DNA from: Macrotrachela quadricornifera
Lineage: Eukaryota; Rotifera; Eurotatoria; Philodinida; Philodinidae
Length of the DNA stretch: 64,000 nt
NCBI GenBank assembly: GCA_022393335.1
Contig: JAJEKB010020951.1
Coordinates: 597,380-661,379 of the forward strand
Direction of reading: 5' to 3'
How positions within the stretch are numbered: position 1 is the stretch's first letter; the number at the start of each line of letters is the position of its first letter. Positions 34,167 to 46,586 of this stretch are shown here, piece after piece. The notes under the pieces were generated by a model that saw only the letters and a list, made by a program, of their open reading frames with translations, did no database searches and was not told where the DNA came from. Position numbers and translations under genes: made by a program.

Positions 34167-36692
34167 ATGTACCGGATACCTTCCTGGTTGATTGATAACT
34201 GGCGTTTGGCCGCTCCATATTTCTATTCGGAGAAACGAAACGATGCTCGGCGTATGCTCGTATTTTTAATTATTATGGAACTGATTTCAATTGGTCTGAA
34301 TGTGTTGTTTTCCTATTGGCACAATGCCTTTTTCAACGCTCTTCAACAATTGGATCAATCAGAATTTGTTCGTTTATTATTTTATTTTCCCATTCTTGTT
34401 CTAACAACAGTCATCGTGACAGTCGGTAAAGATTACATGGGACAATCGTTTGAACTTCACTGGAGAGATTGGTTAACAAACCATTTCTTGAATAATTATT
34501 TAGCCGAGAATGCCTATTATGGACTTTTGTTCACGACAAATCGAGACGATAATCCTGATCAAAAAATATCCGTTGATATCGAATCTTACATTTCTCACAC
34601 GTGTAATTTGACAGTTGGCGGGCTTCAAGCTATCGTCTCCTTTATTTCTCATCTTTTTATTTTATGGTCTCTATCCGGTGTGATTGAGCTGCATTTAACA
34701 CAACACTACTCATGTAATATACGAGGAGATTTAGTGTGGGTATCTATTATTTGTGCAGGAACTGGTAAGAGAATTCTTTAATATGTTTTGATATTCTATA
34801 GAATCAAAACGATTAGAACGTCGACATTTAGTTTTCTGAGGATCTTTTGAATAAGAAACATGGTTTTTTTTGCATTTAATTGTTTGGCTCCTAATTATAG
34901 TTCTACAATAAAATGAACCTCAGGATGCATTTTAGTAAAGCATGATAGTACTATGTTTAACAGCTGAAACTTATAGGACTTTGCATATCAATTGAGAAAT
35001 GGAGTGAGTCAAGGATTCTTTATTCTATATTCTAGTCATTAAACAGAGAACTGCTTTTTACGGACTATTTTGCCCTTGTTCGGATTTCAGTTGTATAAAA
35101 ACGAACAAAATTTAAATAATTAGACAAAAACATTTTACAAAAAGGTTTCAATGTTCAGTTTGAGTTTAAAACACTCTTGTTGTGGAAGATTGTCGATAAA
35201 AGATATCCTTCATCAATGATAACGTGTCATATGGTGATGTAAATGCTTAGTATCATATTCCCATCAAGCGTGGATCATCGAATTGGGTGTCTGATTGTAT
35301 TCTCGAGATATGGGTGAGTTTTACCTGTCACGTTCATAAGTCTTCTCCGAAGTAAATGCATATAAGTTTGTAGACTTCTCCGAAAAATGAATGTTTCACA
35401 ACTGTTTCAGGTATTCTGCTAACGGATCGTATAGGTTGCAATCTAGTGCATTTAAACTGTGAACAAGAACGTCATGAAGCCAATTTTCGATATGGACTCG
35501 CTCGACTTCGAGATCATGTCGAATCTGTAGCATTGTATGGTGGTGAATCTCATGAAAAAGCATCCTTGGCTACTCTTTTGTCTGCACTAATATCCAACTT
35601 TCGCGAGATAATGCGTTCATCATTTCGTCTAAATTGTTTCTCGTATTCATTTACTCAAATATCAGATATCTTTCCGTATCTGGTCGCTTCGAGTCGTTAC
35701 TTTTCGAAAAAGATTACTCTTGGTGATCTGACACAAATACGATCATCTTTTGGACAGGTACAGATGTCGCTCTCATTTATTATCACATCTTATACCAGGA
35801 TTGCACAGTGGCGAGCAGCAACAAAGCGGCTCATTGATTTAGATGATACTATAAAGAATTTGCATGCTGCAAAACAAAATTCCAAAATCAAACTCATATG
35901 TACATCAAAAGAGCAGAATATTCGAATAGAAGGGCTGACCGCACAATTGCCAATAAAAAATTCTGTTAATTTTTCGAAAATACTCATTGAAAATTTTAAC
36001 TGGGTGTTTGAACTGAACCAGTCTGTACTTATTACAGGTAAGAAAACAATAATTATAACCACATTCTATTCGATTACATCTTTTTTCTAAAATGAAATTA
36101 TTTGTAAGAGTACAGAGAATATTCTTAATAAATTTTTTTTCTATATATTTAAGGTAAATCTGGCAGTGGAAAATCAACTCTACTTCGAATTCTTGCTGGT
36201 ATTTGGCCGTACGGTCGTGGAACCATCATGCTGCCTAGTCATGATACAATTGAATTTGTTCCTCAAAACCCATATTGTCCACTCGGATCTCTTCGTCATT
36301 GTCTAACTTATCCATCAAAGATGTTACAGTTATCGAAGGACGATGCCAATATCAAGCGTTTTTTGCGTATTTGCCAGCTCGAATCATTAACAAATCGTTT
36401 AGATGATGTTGAAGACTGGTCTCTCGTTTTATCGTCAGGCGAACAACAGAAAATGATTTTTGTTCGAGTTCTTCTTCATCAGCCGAAATGGATCTTTTTG
36501 GATGAAGCAACATCATCATTAGATGAACTATCTGAAACGCATTTATATTTATCTTTATTTAAAGAACTCAGTTCCCATTCGACAATCATCAGCGTTGGAA
36601 ATCGAAATAGTTTGCGTCAATTTCATAAAATTCAACTCCAATGTGGTGATGGACAGATTACAAGAGTTAATGGAGCTGTTTATAAACAGTAA
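34167..36692 (+). CDS. SbmA/BacA/YddA-type ABC transporter, likely acquired from bacteria
   Basis: Three exons: 34167-34764, 35411-36037 and 36154-36692 (TAA), GT-AG introns of 646 and 116 bp, phases consistent; 587 residues, the usual length for the bacterial family. The N-terminal half is an ABC_membrane_2-type membrane domain with family hallmarks: DNWRLAAPYFYSEKR, RDWLTNHFLNNYL, DNPDQKISVDIESY, ILWSLSG, EANFRYGLARLRDH. The C-terminal half is the ATPase: Walker A GKSGSGKSTLLRILAGIWPYG, signature LSSGEQQ, Walker B WIFLDEATSSLDE. Bacterial relatives are inner-membrane transporters of peptides, B12 or fatty-acyl substrates. The substrate and membrane in this organism are unknown. The ATG at 34167 follows TTTACAG, so an upstream leader exon is possible; the frame extends further 5' only without ATG. 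Confidence 0.85.
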
Positions 36693-38105
36693 AGCATTTC
36701 TTCATTTGATGAAAATCATTTTTTTCACATGTTCTCAAAATAACTTATCAAAACGTCGATTGAGTTGAATTTCAATGTCATTATTGAATAAAGACAAACA
36801 AATATCTTATACATAAAACATTTTTTTCTCTTAATATCATCACCTTACATTGAAACAGCGAGAAAGAAGAGAAATATGTGCATTCGTCAGATATACTGAT
36901 GAATAATCCTTTAGAAAAAAAAACAGTATATGAAACATCTTTGTCATTTACTTAGAGTATATCAAAAATAGTAAGAGTCACACTTTAATACAGTATAGTA
37001 AACTTAAACAAACTTTCTTTCTATACAGTCTAATAGAGAAAACAATGCCTTATTTTTCAATACTCTCTAATCATATATTCAACTAGTATCATAATAGTAA
37101 ACTTCCGAAAATATCTGTTTCGTTAGGATATATGCTTGTTGTATTAGATCATAAAGAGTGTAATACTTTTGCATTCCACTTTATTAATACTTAATATGCT
37201 GTATTGAGAAAGCAAAATATGTCACAAGATGCAACCTGAAAATCTGCACAATCTATAAAGGATCGCTTATTTTATAGTTGTATTTTTTATTTTAAAAACA
37301 TACAAAAATCTGAGGTACCAAACTTCGACGTTGCAAAAACGAGATTGTTTTTTAGTAAAGGACGTATTCAGTTTTTTCTATCTCATGTTTTTATTACCTA
37401 ATACGTTTTGTTTAAAAAAATAAAATACATTACAAGATGCAGCATGAAAAGCTCTACAATTTACAAAGACCAATTTTAAAAACATGATATCGAAAAAAAC
37501 AAATTCCCTTCTTAGCATAAAAGATAATCTTGTTTTTGCGAGGTCGAAATATGGTAGTTCAGACTTTTGTCTGTTTTCAATACAAAAAAGTACAACTATA
37601 AACTAAGCAATCGTTTATAAATCATAGAGCTTTTCAGATTGTATCTTGTAATATATTTTGTTTTTCAATACGATATATTAAGTGTTAATAAAATGAAATG
37701 CAAAACTGCCTATTTTTTAACGTCATAGAGTCAATTTTCCAAAAAACGACGGAAAAATTTTATCTTAACTTTTCTGATTTCATATATAACTATTTCTCTG
37801 ATAGTTCAAAAATATTTTTAAGTTTGCATGATTCTTAAATTTTTCTCTTTCAAATGATATATAAATCTTCCTTTTTCTTATGTATTATCATAGAAAAATT
37901 GGCGGCCTATGATCAGAGTTCTTCCATCGTTACTAAATATCGATTCTCTAATAATGACGTTCAATCATTTTCTTTTGACCTTAATAACGACGCTTCAGCA
38001 AAGTATAAGCGAAAAACTACTTTTAAAGAAGAGAAAACTTTCTTTACGTTTTGTGTCGGAAATCGAGGAAGGATCTCTTAGACGATTTTCTGGAGCGAAT
38101 CGAGC
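36693..38105. other. Spacer downstream of the ABC exporter
   Basis: AT-rich. An AATAAA at about 36787, within 100 bp of the stop, could be the exporter poly(A) signal. 37200-37700 has loosely inverted blocks (GTCACAAGATGCAACCTGAAAA near 37218, TTTTCAGATTGTATCTTGTA near 37631). A less AT-rich 200-bp block at 37900-38100 has overlapping frames but no recognisable protein. Confidence 0.4.
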
Positions 38106-39370
38106 TCTACTACACTGTAAAAAAAACTATGCAATAATAAACCCTTAAAGGGTTTATAAAAGTGCAACGTATAATAATCCCTTTTTACCGTATATTAAAA
38201 TATTTTGTAAACCTTTTATAAGGATTTATGAAAGGGTATTTGACTTTCATAAACACTTTCATATACTCTTGCAAGGGTTTATGAAAGGATATTTGACTTT
38301 CATAAACCCTAAAAGGGATTACTATACGTTGCACTTTTATAAACCCATAAAAGGGTTTATTACAATAATATACCGATTCAGAAACCAAAAGCAGGGTTTT
38401 TGAAAGGGTTTATAAAAAACACATACTCATTCATAAACTCATCCTAAAGGTTTATGAAAGGGTATTTTACTTATATAAACGGTAAAAAAGATCATTATAC
38501 ATTGCACTTTTATAAACCTTTAAGAGGGTTTTTGAAAGTGTTTGGGAGATGTTGTGATACTCAGAAAGGGTTTATGAAAGTGTTTGAGGGATATTGTTAT
38601 CCCAATGAAGGATTCATGAAAGGATTTCGGACATGTTGTTATACCCTGAAAGGGTTTATAAAAAGGGTTTCGAAGATGTTGTTAAACTCAGAAAGGGTTC
38701 ATGAAAGGGTTTGGGAGATGTTGTTATATCCTGAAAGTGTTCATGAAAGGGTTTCGCATATGCTCGTATACCAATAAAGAGTTTATGAAAGGGTTTGGGA
38801 GATATTTTTATATCCTGAAAGTGTTCGTGAAAGGGTTTGGGAGATATTGTTATATCCTGAAAGTGTTTATGAAAGGATTTGGGAGATGTTGTTACACCAA
38901 TGAAGGGTCTATAAAAGGGTTTCGGACATGTTGTTATACTCTGAAAGGGTTTATAAAAAGGGTTTCGAAGATGTTGTTAAACTCAGAAAGGGTTCATGAA
39001 AGAGTTTTGGAGATGTTGTTAGGTTCTGAAAGGGTCGTTGAAAGGTTTTCGCATATGCTGTTATACCTTGAAAGGGTTTATTAAAGGATTTGTGACATAT
39101 TGTTATATCATGGAAGGGTTTGGGAGATGCTATTATACCCAAGAAGGATTTATGAAAGGGTTTCGGAGATGTTGTTATACCCTGAAAGGGTTAATAAAAG
39201 GGTTTCGAAGCTGTTGTTATATTCCAAATGGGTTTATAAAAGGATTTCTAAACTCTTGTTATTCTCCGAAGGGATTTCTGAAAGCGTTTGGGAAGTGTTG
39301 ATATGCCAAGAAAGGATCTATGAAGGAGCTTAGGAGAAGTTTAGATACCCAAACAAAGTTAGGAAATGGT
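38106..39370. repeat. CACTGTAAAAA-ended tandem array, 42-bp units
   Basis: It begins with CACTGTAAAAAAAA (about 38114) and a zone of AAACCCTT/AAGGGTTT palindromes. From about 38500 come around 18 units of 42 bp with the core ATGAAAGGGTTTGGGAGATGTTGTTATA. Because 42 is a multiple of three, the array stays open in several frames (14-residue peptide repeat MKGFGRCCYILKVF). I regard that as a by-product of unit length, not evidence of a gene. Confidence 0.75.
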
Positions 39371-39379
39371 TATAATTGT

Positions 39380-39900
39380 AATGAAAGCGTTTCCCAAACC
39401 TATTCCTATATCAATTTTCGGGTAGTCAAAAATCTTCTACACTCTTTCCTAAATCCTTCCTGGGTATCTCAACAGCTCCTGAACCCTATCCTAAATCCTC
39501 TCTGAGTATTTCAACATATCCTAAACCCCTTCGAAAATCCTTTTATGGATATTTCAAGACCTCATAACTTCTTTTATATTCCTTTTCTTGGCATCTTAAT
39601 ATCTCCTAAACCTATTCCTAAATTCTTTTCTGGATATCGCAACATCTTCTACAACCTTTTCTGAACCATGTCATAGATATCTCAGTATCTTCTTGATCCT
39701 TTTCTAAATGCTTTTCTGGGTATCTCGGTATCTCATAAAACCTTTCGTAAATCCTTTCTGAGTATCTTAACATCTGTGAAATCCTTTCCCAAATCTTTTC
39801 TGCGTATCTCAATGTCTTCTAAATTCTTTTGTAAATTTTCTTCTTATCTCAATATCATCGAAACTGTTTCCTGGATTCTTCTTGATTGTTTGGCTTTTCT
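39380..39900. repeat. Inverted continuation of the 42-bp array
   Basis: Units such as TTCTGGGTATCTCAACATCTCC and CCTAAACCCTT are the complements of the array on the left (GAGATGTTGTTATACCC, GGGTTTGG), more diverged. The two blocks face each other around 39370 and would form an irregular large foldback. Confidence 0.65.
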
Positions 39901-40053
39901 ATTAAACCTTCACTATCCTCCATACTTTTATTTTTACTTTTAGCCATTATTTCTATTTCTTAACCCTTTATCCCTATCCTTAGTCCTTAATTCTAACCTT
40001 AACCATTATTTCTATACCTATCTCATGCCTTATTTCTATTCTTACTAGGAGTA

Positions 40054-40100
40054 GACAAGTTCAGTTCAGTTCATTTGAGATGAATTGAACTGAACTTGTC
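40054..40100. repeat. 47-bp near-perfect palindrome
   Basis: GACAAGTTCAGTTCAGTTCA, about six bases, then TGAATTGAACTGAACTTGTC. It is an isolated hairpin of unknown role. Confidence 0.75.
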
Positions 40101-40579
40101 GATCCTTAATTCTTACCAATGTGAAAAAACTAATTTCAAAAATCAATTTTAATCATACGGTTTCAATCAATAATTTAAGCACTAATAATCATAGCCAAAT
40201 GAATTTTTAATGGATTATCTCAATTACTACAATTATAATCGATACAGAATAATTTGAAAAGCCGATTACAATGATAAAAATTGAAATAATTGATTAACAT
40301 TTAGTTTTGCTATGATTGTTGCTGCTTAAATTATCGACAAAATTGTATGGTTTTAATTGATTTTAGCCGATTTTGAGCGTCTACACCAGATTTATTCTTT
40401 TTGTATTTTCTCTCATGGGTAACTTCTAAACTTTATCGTTATTACACTTTCTCGAATCTGTCGCGAGTAGAATAGAAACACACATACCTTCATCCATCGA
40501 TACAGTAATACATAGTTGGCGTTTGATGTTCATGTGATCCGCAACTGTCAAATTAATTAATTCATATTGTAAAACTGAG

Positions 40580-41110
40580 TTTACCATTGAATTCATTATT
40601 GACAAATACCTAATTAGATAAAAACATTAGTTTTTCTTATAATAGTAAAAAACCTACCGTTTAATTAGTTATTGGTACATGTCGTAATAAACAAAGTACT
40701 TAATTTATTTAGTAGAACTGGACCTAACTTTAACTGGATTATTGGGATATACCTAAATAGAAAAATAAATTCAATCGTCTTTTAGATAAGCCTTACCTTT
40801 ATATAGAGTATGAGTGTATACCTAAATAGATAAAAATATGAACTTATTTTATCATATAAAATAGAGGTATTAATTTATCTTTACTTTATAAAGAAAAAAA
40901 ATAATCTTTATTTTTCATAAAATAAAGATAAAGATTTCCATTACTCTATTCTTTATTAGAACAAAACATAAAAATAAAATAATACCCATAATATAAAAAA
41001 CTTACTATTGAATTAATTTTCCGACTTATTATATGCTCAAAAAAAACTGATAAATGTACATGCAAAACAAATCTAACGAAAGCATTCAATCTGTCTGAAA
41101 TTAAACAAAA
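40580..41110 (-). repeat. Irregular series of microexon-like units
   Basis: On the minus strand several TTTTTATCTATTTAG or TTTTTCTATTTAG tracts are each followed by 25-40 nt and a GTAAG, GTAAA or GTAGG (for example around 40613, 40750 and 40835). Spacing is less regular than in the two CCCAGG elements, but the unit logic is the same. It adjoins the element at 41161. Confidence 0.4.
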
Positions 41111-41160
41111 CCCTACCTCAAATGCAACCCGTTGAATACTGACGGTCAGCACGACACTTA

Positions 41161-42293
41161 CCCAGGACGAACGTTACGACAATCGTAAACGATCGTTTAC
41201 GACGTCGTATACGATCGTATTTTGTCGTATTACTTGACACCTGAATTACGGTCGTATTTTTGTCGTGTCGTATACGACGAAATACGATCACCGTAAACGA
41301 TCGTACATAGTCGTATACAACTTGCTTTCCGAGGACGATCAATCCGACTATCGGATTCGATGGAATCCGACTGATATTTCTGTGTATGCACTACAGTTAC
41401 CTTCAACATAGAGGCTTCTCGTTTCAAATCCCTATATTTTAATTTCTAATAGACACGATGCTGATCAATCTCTCCAAACTGATTAGCATCATCGCGCAGC
41501 ATTTGCAGTTCAAAAAATTAAGATAACTAAAATCTGCACATATGAATTATACTTACTTTATGGTTAGGTATTAATAATCATCTGAAATAAAAAAAAAATA
41601 TTATATTTATAGTAATAAATTATACTTACTTTAGTTTTAGACAATAATCTAAAATAAAAGAATATTATATTTTTTATAAATAAATTATATATACTTCAGT
41701 TTTGAATAATAGCAATAATCTAAAATAAAAAAAATATTATATTTATATCAATAAATTATACTTACTTTAGTTTTGAATAATAGCAATAATCTAAAATAAA
41801 AAAATATACATTTATATTGATAAGCTATACTTACTTTAGTAGTGAATAACAATAATCTAAAATAAAAAAATATTATATTTATATCAATAAATTATACTTA
41901 CTTTAGTTTTGAATAACAATAATAATAATCTAAAATGAATAATATTATATTTATAATAATAAGTAAAACTTAATTTAAGTTTAAATATTAATATAATCTA
42001 AAATAAAGAACATAATATTTAGAAAAAATAATTTATACTTACCTGAAATACAGAGAAGGAAATCATTTAATATAACAATCATGCCTACCGTTGAACACGA
42101 CAAAAATACGATCGAGTACGATTATATACGGCCGCCGTATACGATGGCTGTGTTCAATGGTCGTAAACGATCATCGTGTAACGCCATATTGCATCGTATA
42201 CGTCGGTCGGATACAACGATCGTATACGATGGTCGTTATTCGTCGTATTTTATTGGTATATGGTCGTATACGATCGTGGATAATAAACCTGGG
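41161..42293 (-). mobile_element. CCCAGG-ended element 2 with central microexon-like array
   Basis: The ends are CCCAGG (41161) and CCTGGG (42288-42293). Subterminal clusters of ACGATCGTATACGAC-type palindromes fill 41161-41340 and 42085-42280 in both orientations. The centre (about 41550-42058) holds seven or eight units of about 68 bp. On the minus strand each reads TTTTATTTTAG, then ATTATTGCTATTATTCAAAA-like core, then GTAAGTATA. The architecture equals that of element 1 at 16874-18962, although subterminal and core sequences differ. No transposase and no clear target duplication. Confidence 0.65.
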
Positions 42294-42420
42294 TTGAACG
42301 CCGATCCCAGTCCACACATAAAAAAAACAGCGCTTCATCATTCTACGAAAATACTGACGACAAATATTTTACGATGGAAAACCTAAATGAGAAAAAATAG
42401 CAACTCGCTTTTTGAAACTA

Positions 42421-43830
42421 CACTGTAAAAAAAAATCGCGGAATAATCAACCGTTGCACGGTAAAAAACGCATGAAAAACCTTTCGAGGGTATATGCTAA
42501 GAACATATACCCTTGAAAGGTTTATGAACCGAAGAGTTTATGACAATAAGGATACATGAAAACGCAAAGGGTATATAACGCCTATTTAAGGACTTATTAC
42601 TCAATGTTTTCATCAAAAAGATTTGTTATTCAACGTTTAACTGAAGACTGTTCTACGGTTACGGTAAAACGGTTTATTATTCCACGTTTACGGGTAGATA
42701 ATTCCACGCTTTTAACCAAAGGGTTGATTATTCTACTTTTAGGGGTAGGTTGTTGTACGATTGAATTAAAAAGGTTTATTATTCTACGTTCACGATAGAT
42801 TATTCCACGCTTCCAATGAAAGGATTGATGATTCTACTTTTATGGTAGATTGTTCTACGATTGTAATAAAATGGTTCATTATTCTACGTTCACGGGTAGG
42901 CGATTCCATGCTTTCAACAAAAAAGTTTGTTATTCTACGTTTTTGGATCGATTACGATACGCTTTAGGATAGATCGTTCCATATTCTTCATAGAAGGGTT
43001 TATTATTCTATCTATGAGAGTAGATACTTCTACGCGTTTAATAAGAAGGTTTGTTATTCCACGTTTAGGGGTAGATTACCATACGATTAAGGATAGATTG
43101 TCTCATATTGTTGATAGAAGGATTTATTATTCTATCTATGAGGGTAGATTCTTCTATGTTTTTAATAAAAGGGTTTGTTATTCTATGTTTAAGGGTAGAT
43201 TGTTTCGCATTCTTGACAGAAGGGTTTACTATTCTACCTATGAGAGTAGATTCTTCTACGCTTTTAATGATAAGGTTTGTTATTCCACGTTTAGTGGTAG
43301 ATTACCATACGATGAAGGGTAGATTGTCTCATATTCTTGGTAGAAGGGTTTATTATTCTATCTATGAGGGTAGATTCTTCTACGCTTTTAATAAAAAGGT
43401 TTGTTATTCCACATTCAGTGGTATATTGTTCTACTTTTAAGGATAGATCCTTCCACATCGTTGGTAGAAGGGCTTATTATTATATCTATAAGGATAGATT
43501 ATTCTAGACTTTTAATAATAAGGTTTATTATTTCACGTTTAGGAGTAGATTACCATACAATTAAGGGTAGATTGTTCCACGCTCTTGTTAAAAGGGTTTA
43601 TTAATCTACCTATAAGGGTAGATTATTTTACGATCACAGAAAAAAGGATTTATTATTATACGTCAAGAGTAGATTATTCTACGCAAATGAGTTGATTATT
43701 CTACAATTCCAGAAAATGGGTTTTGTATTGAATGAGCACGGGTATATTGTTCAATGATTTTAGAAAAAGGGCTTTTTATTGTGCGTACCAAAGTAGATTA
43801 CTATACTGCAAAAGACCGTCGAATAATCAA
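42421..43830. repeat. CACTGTAAAAA-bounded array, about 51-bp units
   Basis: It starts with CACTGTAAAAAAAAA (about 42421). From 42640 to 43720 diverged units alternate GGTTTGTTATTCCACG / GGTTTATTATTCTACG with GTAGATTNTTCTACG. The usual spacing is 51-52 bp, with some longer intervals (for example 72 bp at 43048-43120). Open frames run through it (17-residue repeat) but no protein family is recognisable. The same units occur at 15806-16085. Confidence 0.7.
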
Positions 43831-44249
43831 CCCTAGCATTTAAAAATGTTTCATATAAACCTTCAAGGGTCGATTATGTCTTCATAAGCGCTCGAAAGAT
43901 TTACGAATGAAACGGTATATGTGCCTTAGGGTATAAGAAAAGGAAAAGCATAGATGGCTTTGTTGATGATTAGATTATTGTATGTTTTCGCTGGCAAGAG
44001 GTTTTTATTTCCTGTTTAAGCGTAGTTTATTATATCCTTCCATGGATAAGATTTTATATTCTGCGACTAAGGATAGGCTATTGTACGTTAATCTTAGCCC
44101 GCTTTATTATTATAAGGTTATGAATAGATTATTCCATGCTAACGTCAAAACGATTTATCATTCTATGGTACTACAGAAAGAGTTTTTCACGCTTCGAACA
44201 AAGGTATGTATTCTACTTCTGAACTAAAAGGTTTGAATAGTCAACCACA

Positions 44250-45200
44250 CTGAAAAAAAAATAGCAGAATGTAAAACCCAAAAAGGGTACTTGAAAGTGC
44301 AACGAATAATGAACCCTTCCAAACCGTACCGTAACATTTACTAAACCTTTTCGAATATCTCAAAAAATCAGCATTTCAAACGTATATTGAAGCAAAAAAC
44401 CCTACAAAAGGGTTTCTGCTATGGTTTATTAAATCTTCTTTTCAATAAAAAATCATTGTTCATGGGTTTTAGATAGGGTATCAAAGTATCATCAACCCTA
44501 AAAGGGAATATTATTCGTTGCACTTTCAAAAACTATTTTACCGTTTTTTATTTCTATAGAATACCTGAAAATATGCTATGTAATGCCCAAGTAACGGTAT
44601 TTTGCAATCACCATTATGTATTCATATACTAATAAAATCGTTTTATGAGATGTTCTTGGTATACTTATACTGCATCAAGGTATTCAGAAACGCTCGTAAA
44701 AGAACTTTATACTCTTCAAGAGTATTTGAAGTCCTAGCTGATGATGATTCATACCCACCAAGAGTATTTGAGGTGCCATTTGACGATGATCTATACCGAC
44801 TAATGGTATTTCAGATGCCACTTGATGATGATCTATGCCCACTAATGGTATTTCAGATGCCACTTGATGATGATTTATACCCACTAAACGTATTTGAGAG
44901 ACCACTTGATGATGGTCTATATGCACTAAGGATATTTCAAATGCTACTTGCTGTTGATCCATACTCACCAAAAGTATATGAGATGCCATTTGATGATGAT
45001 TCATACCAACTAATGGTATTTCAGATGCCACTTGATGATGATCTGTACCGACCAGAGATACTTCAGACGCCACTTGACGATGATCTAAACGCACTTAGAG
45101 TATTTCAAACTCTATTTGATGATGATCCATATTCACTAAACATATTTGAGATGTCACTTGCTGATGATCTATACGCATAAAGAGTATTTCAAGGAGCCCA
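44250..45200. repeat. CACTGAAAAAA-bounded element with a 42-bp array
   Basis: A left part with CACTGAAAAAAAAA (about 44252) and AACCC/GGGTT palindromes resembles the start of the block at 38114. From about 44725 to 45190 come eleven or so 42-bp units with the core GATGATGATCTATACCCACTAATGGT. The plus strand is open for 192 codons (14-residue DDDLYPLMVFQMPL repeat) and the minus strand for 136. Dual-strand openness argues for a repeat artefact. Confidence 0.7.
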
Positions 45201-46231
45201 GAAAGAACTTTAGCTATGAAAATAATAAGTGTATTAATTTAGGAAAAGAAATAGATTTACTCACCAACTTTGCTTTTCAGTTAAATGATAAATGAAGTCT
45301 GATCGATTGAATTGAGAACAGTTGAACCTGGCCAATAATTCTGTTTATTTATTCAAAACCATGAATATCTATTTATCTGCTTTTCCTCCATTGGATAAAA
45401 TGATCTATAATAATGGAAAAAAATTATATGTGAAATTAATTATTTTAAAATTTTAACTATACATTACCAATGTATTATCGTTCGCAAAATATGAAAGACT
45501 TTTTGTTTGAAAATAAGTCAACAGAGATGCATCAAATACACGATGTTGCTTCTTTTCACAATTGCTAAAAGAGTAATGAAACTTTGAAGACATAGTTGAA
45601 GATTAGAAAATACACGTTGAACATACCTAAATGTTGAGTATTTTGATTTATTGAAAATGATATCACTACTTGTATTGAGTTTTTTTGGAGGGATAGATCA
45701 GTACATACATGATCGAAGTTTGCTTATGACAAAATTTGAATATAATGTGTTAATATCCGAGGTCTGAATTGTGGATGTGAAAATTTGCTTGTAATATAAC
45801 GACAATTTTTACTGTACATACATATATAAATTATTGTTGAGAAACTCTATTCACTATTAGGATGAGAAAAGAATATATGAGTATGTTAAAATAGATAAAT
45901 GCTCATTATATATTTTATGAATGTTGCTCGATCAAGTACAATGATCGATATGACAACTTAATTAATATTATCAAGTAGCTTACTTTTGAAAATATCAAAG
46001 TTGAACAATTTTTTTAAATATTAATCAGAGGAAAAAAAGATATTAGTTAATACAATATTGAATGTTATATGCTTTCAGATGTTATTATTTAATATATTTT
46101 GAGGATACTAAGAATACAGCTTGATCAATAACTCTTTCATAAAATCATAAAAAAGAAACGAGAAGTGATATAAAAAAGAAGCAAGATGTAATATAAAAAA
46201 AGAAGAAGAATATTCTGCTTCGTGTGTCACA
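45201..46231. other. AT-rich spacer, no gene seen
   Basis: No coding frame, repeat or recognisable regulatory signal was found. Confidence 0.4.
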
Positions 46232-46586
46232 GTAAAAGATATTCACCGATGTTGGTCGTATTTTTCTTCAAAGTCAAAATATGAATCGGATCAATAATGC
46301 TGATTATTAATGTTCATGATTTAACTATCATCTGATCTTATATTCTATTCAATACAAAACACTTTAGTTATAAATGAATTATTTCCTATAAAACAAAAAT
46401 TATTAAACGAATTATTAACTTTTATTTTACAGAAAATAATCCAATTATAATCAAAAGCGTTTTGTATCGAATAAAATATAAGATCAAATAATAGTTAAAT
46501 CATAAACATTAATAATCAGCATCATCGATCGTTTCACATTTTGACTTTGAAGAAGAATACGATCAACATCGATAAATATCTTTTAC
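46232..46586. repeat. 355-bp foldback, arms about 150 bp
   Basis: The left arm starts GTAAAAGATATT and carries GATGTTGGTCGTATTTTTCTTC. The right arm ends AATATCTTTTAC and carries the complement with several differences. The loop is about 50 bp. The right arm overlaps the 3' side of the degraded minus-strand gene, so the hairpin may have arisen by inverted copying of that locus. Confidence 0.75.

Noticed and set aside
34167..36692. Bacterial contamination as the source of the SbmA-type gene
   Set aside because: The gene is split by two GT-AG introns and sits in AT-rich eukaryotic repeat sequence.
38454..39333. Several 77-127-codon frames as a repeat protein gene
   Set aside because: Overlapping frames are open together because the 42-bp unit is a multiple of three; no start context, splice pattern or codon signal sets one apart.
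39950..40030. Telomere-like TTAACCCTTTATCCC stretch
   Set aside because: The units are irregular and part of the diverging CCT-rich side of the 42-bp array; no regular telomeric repeat is present.
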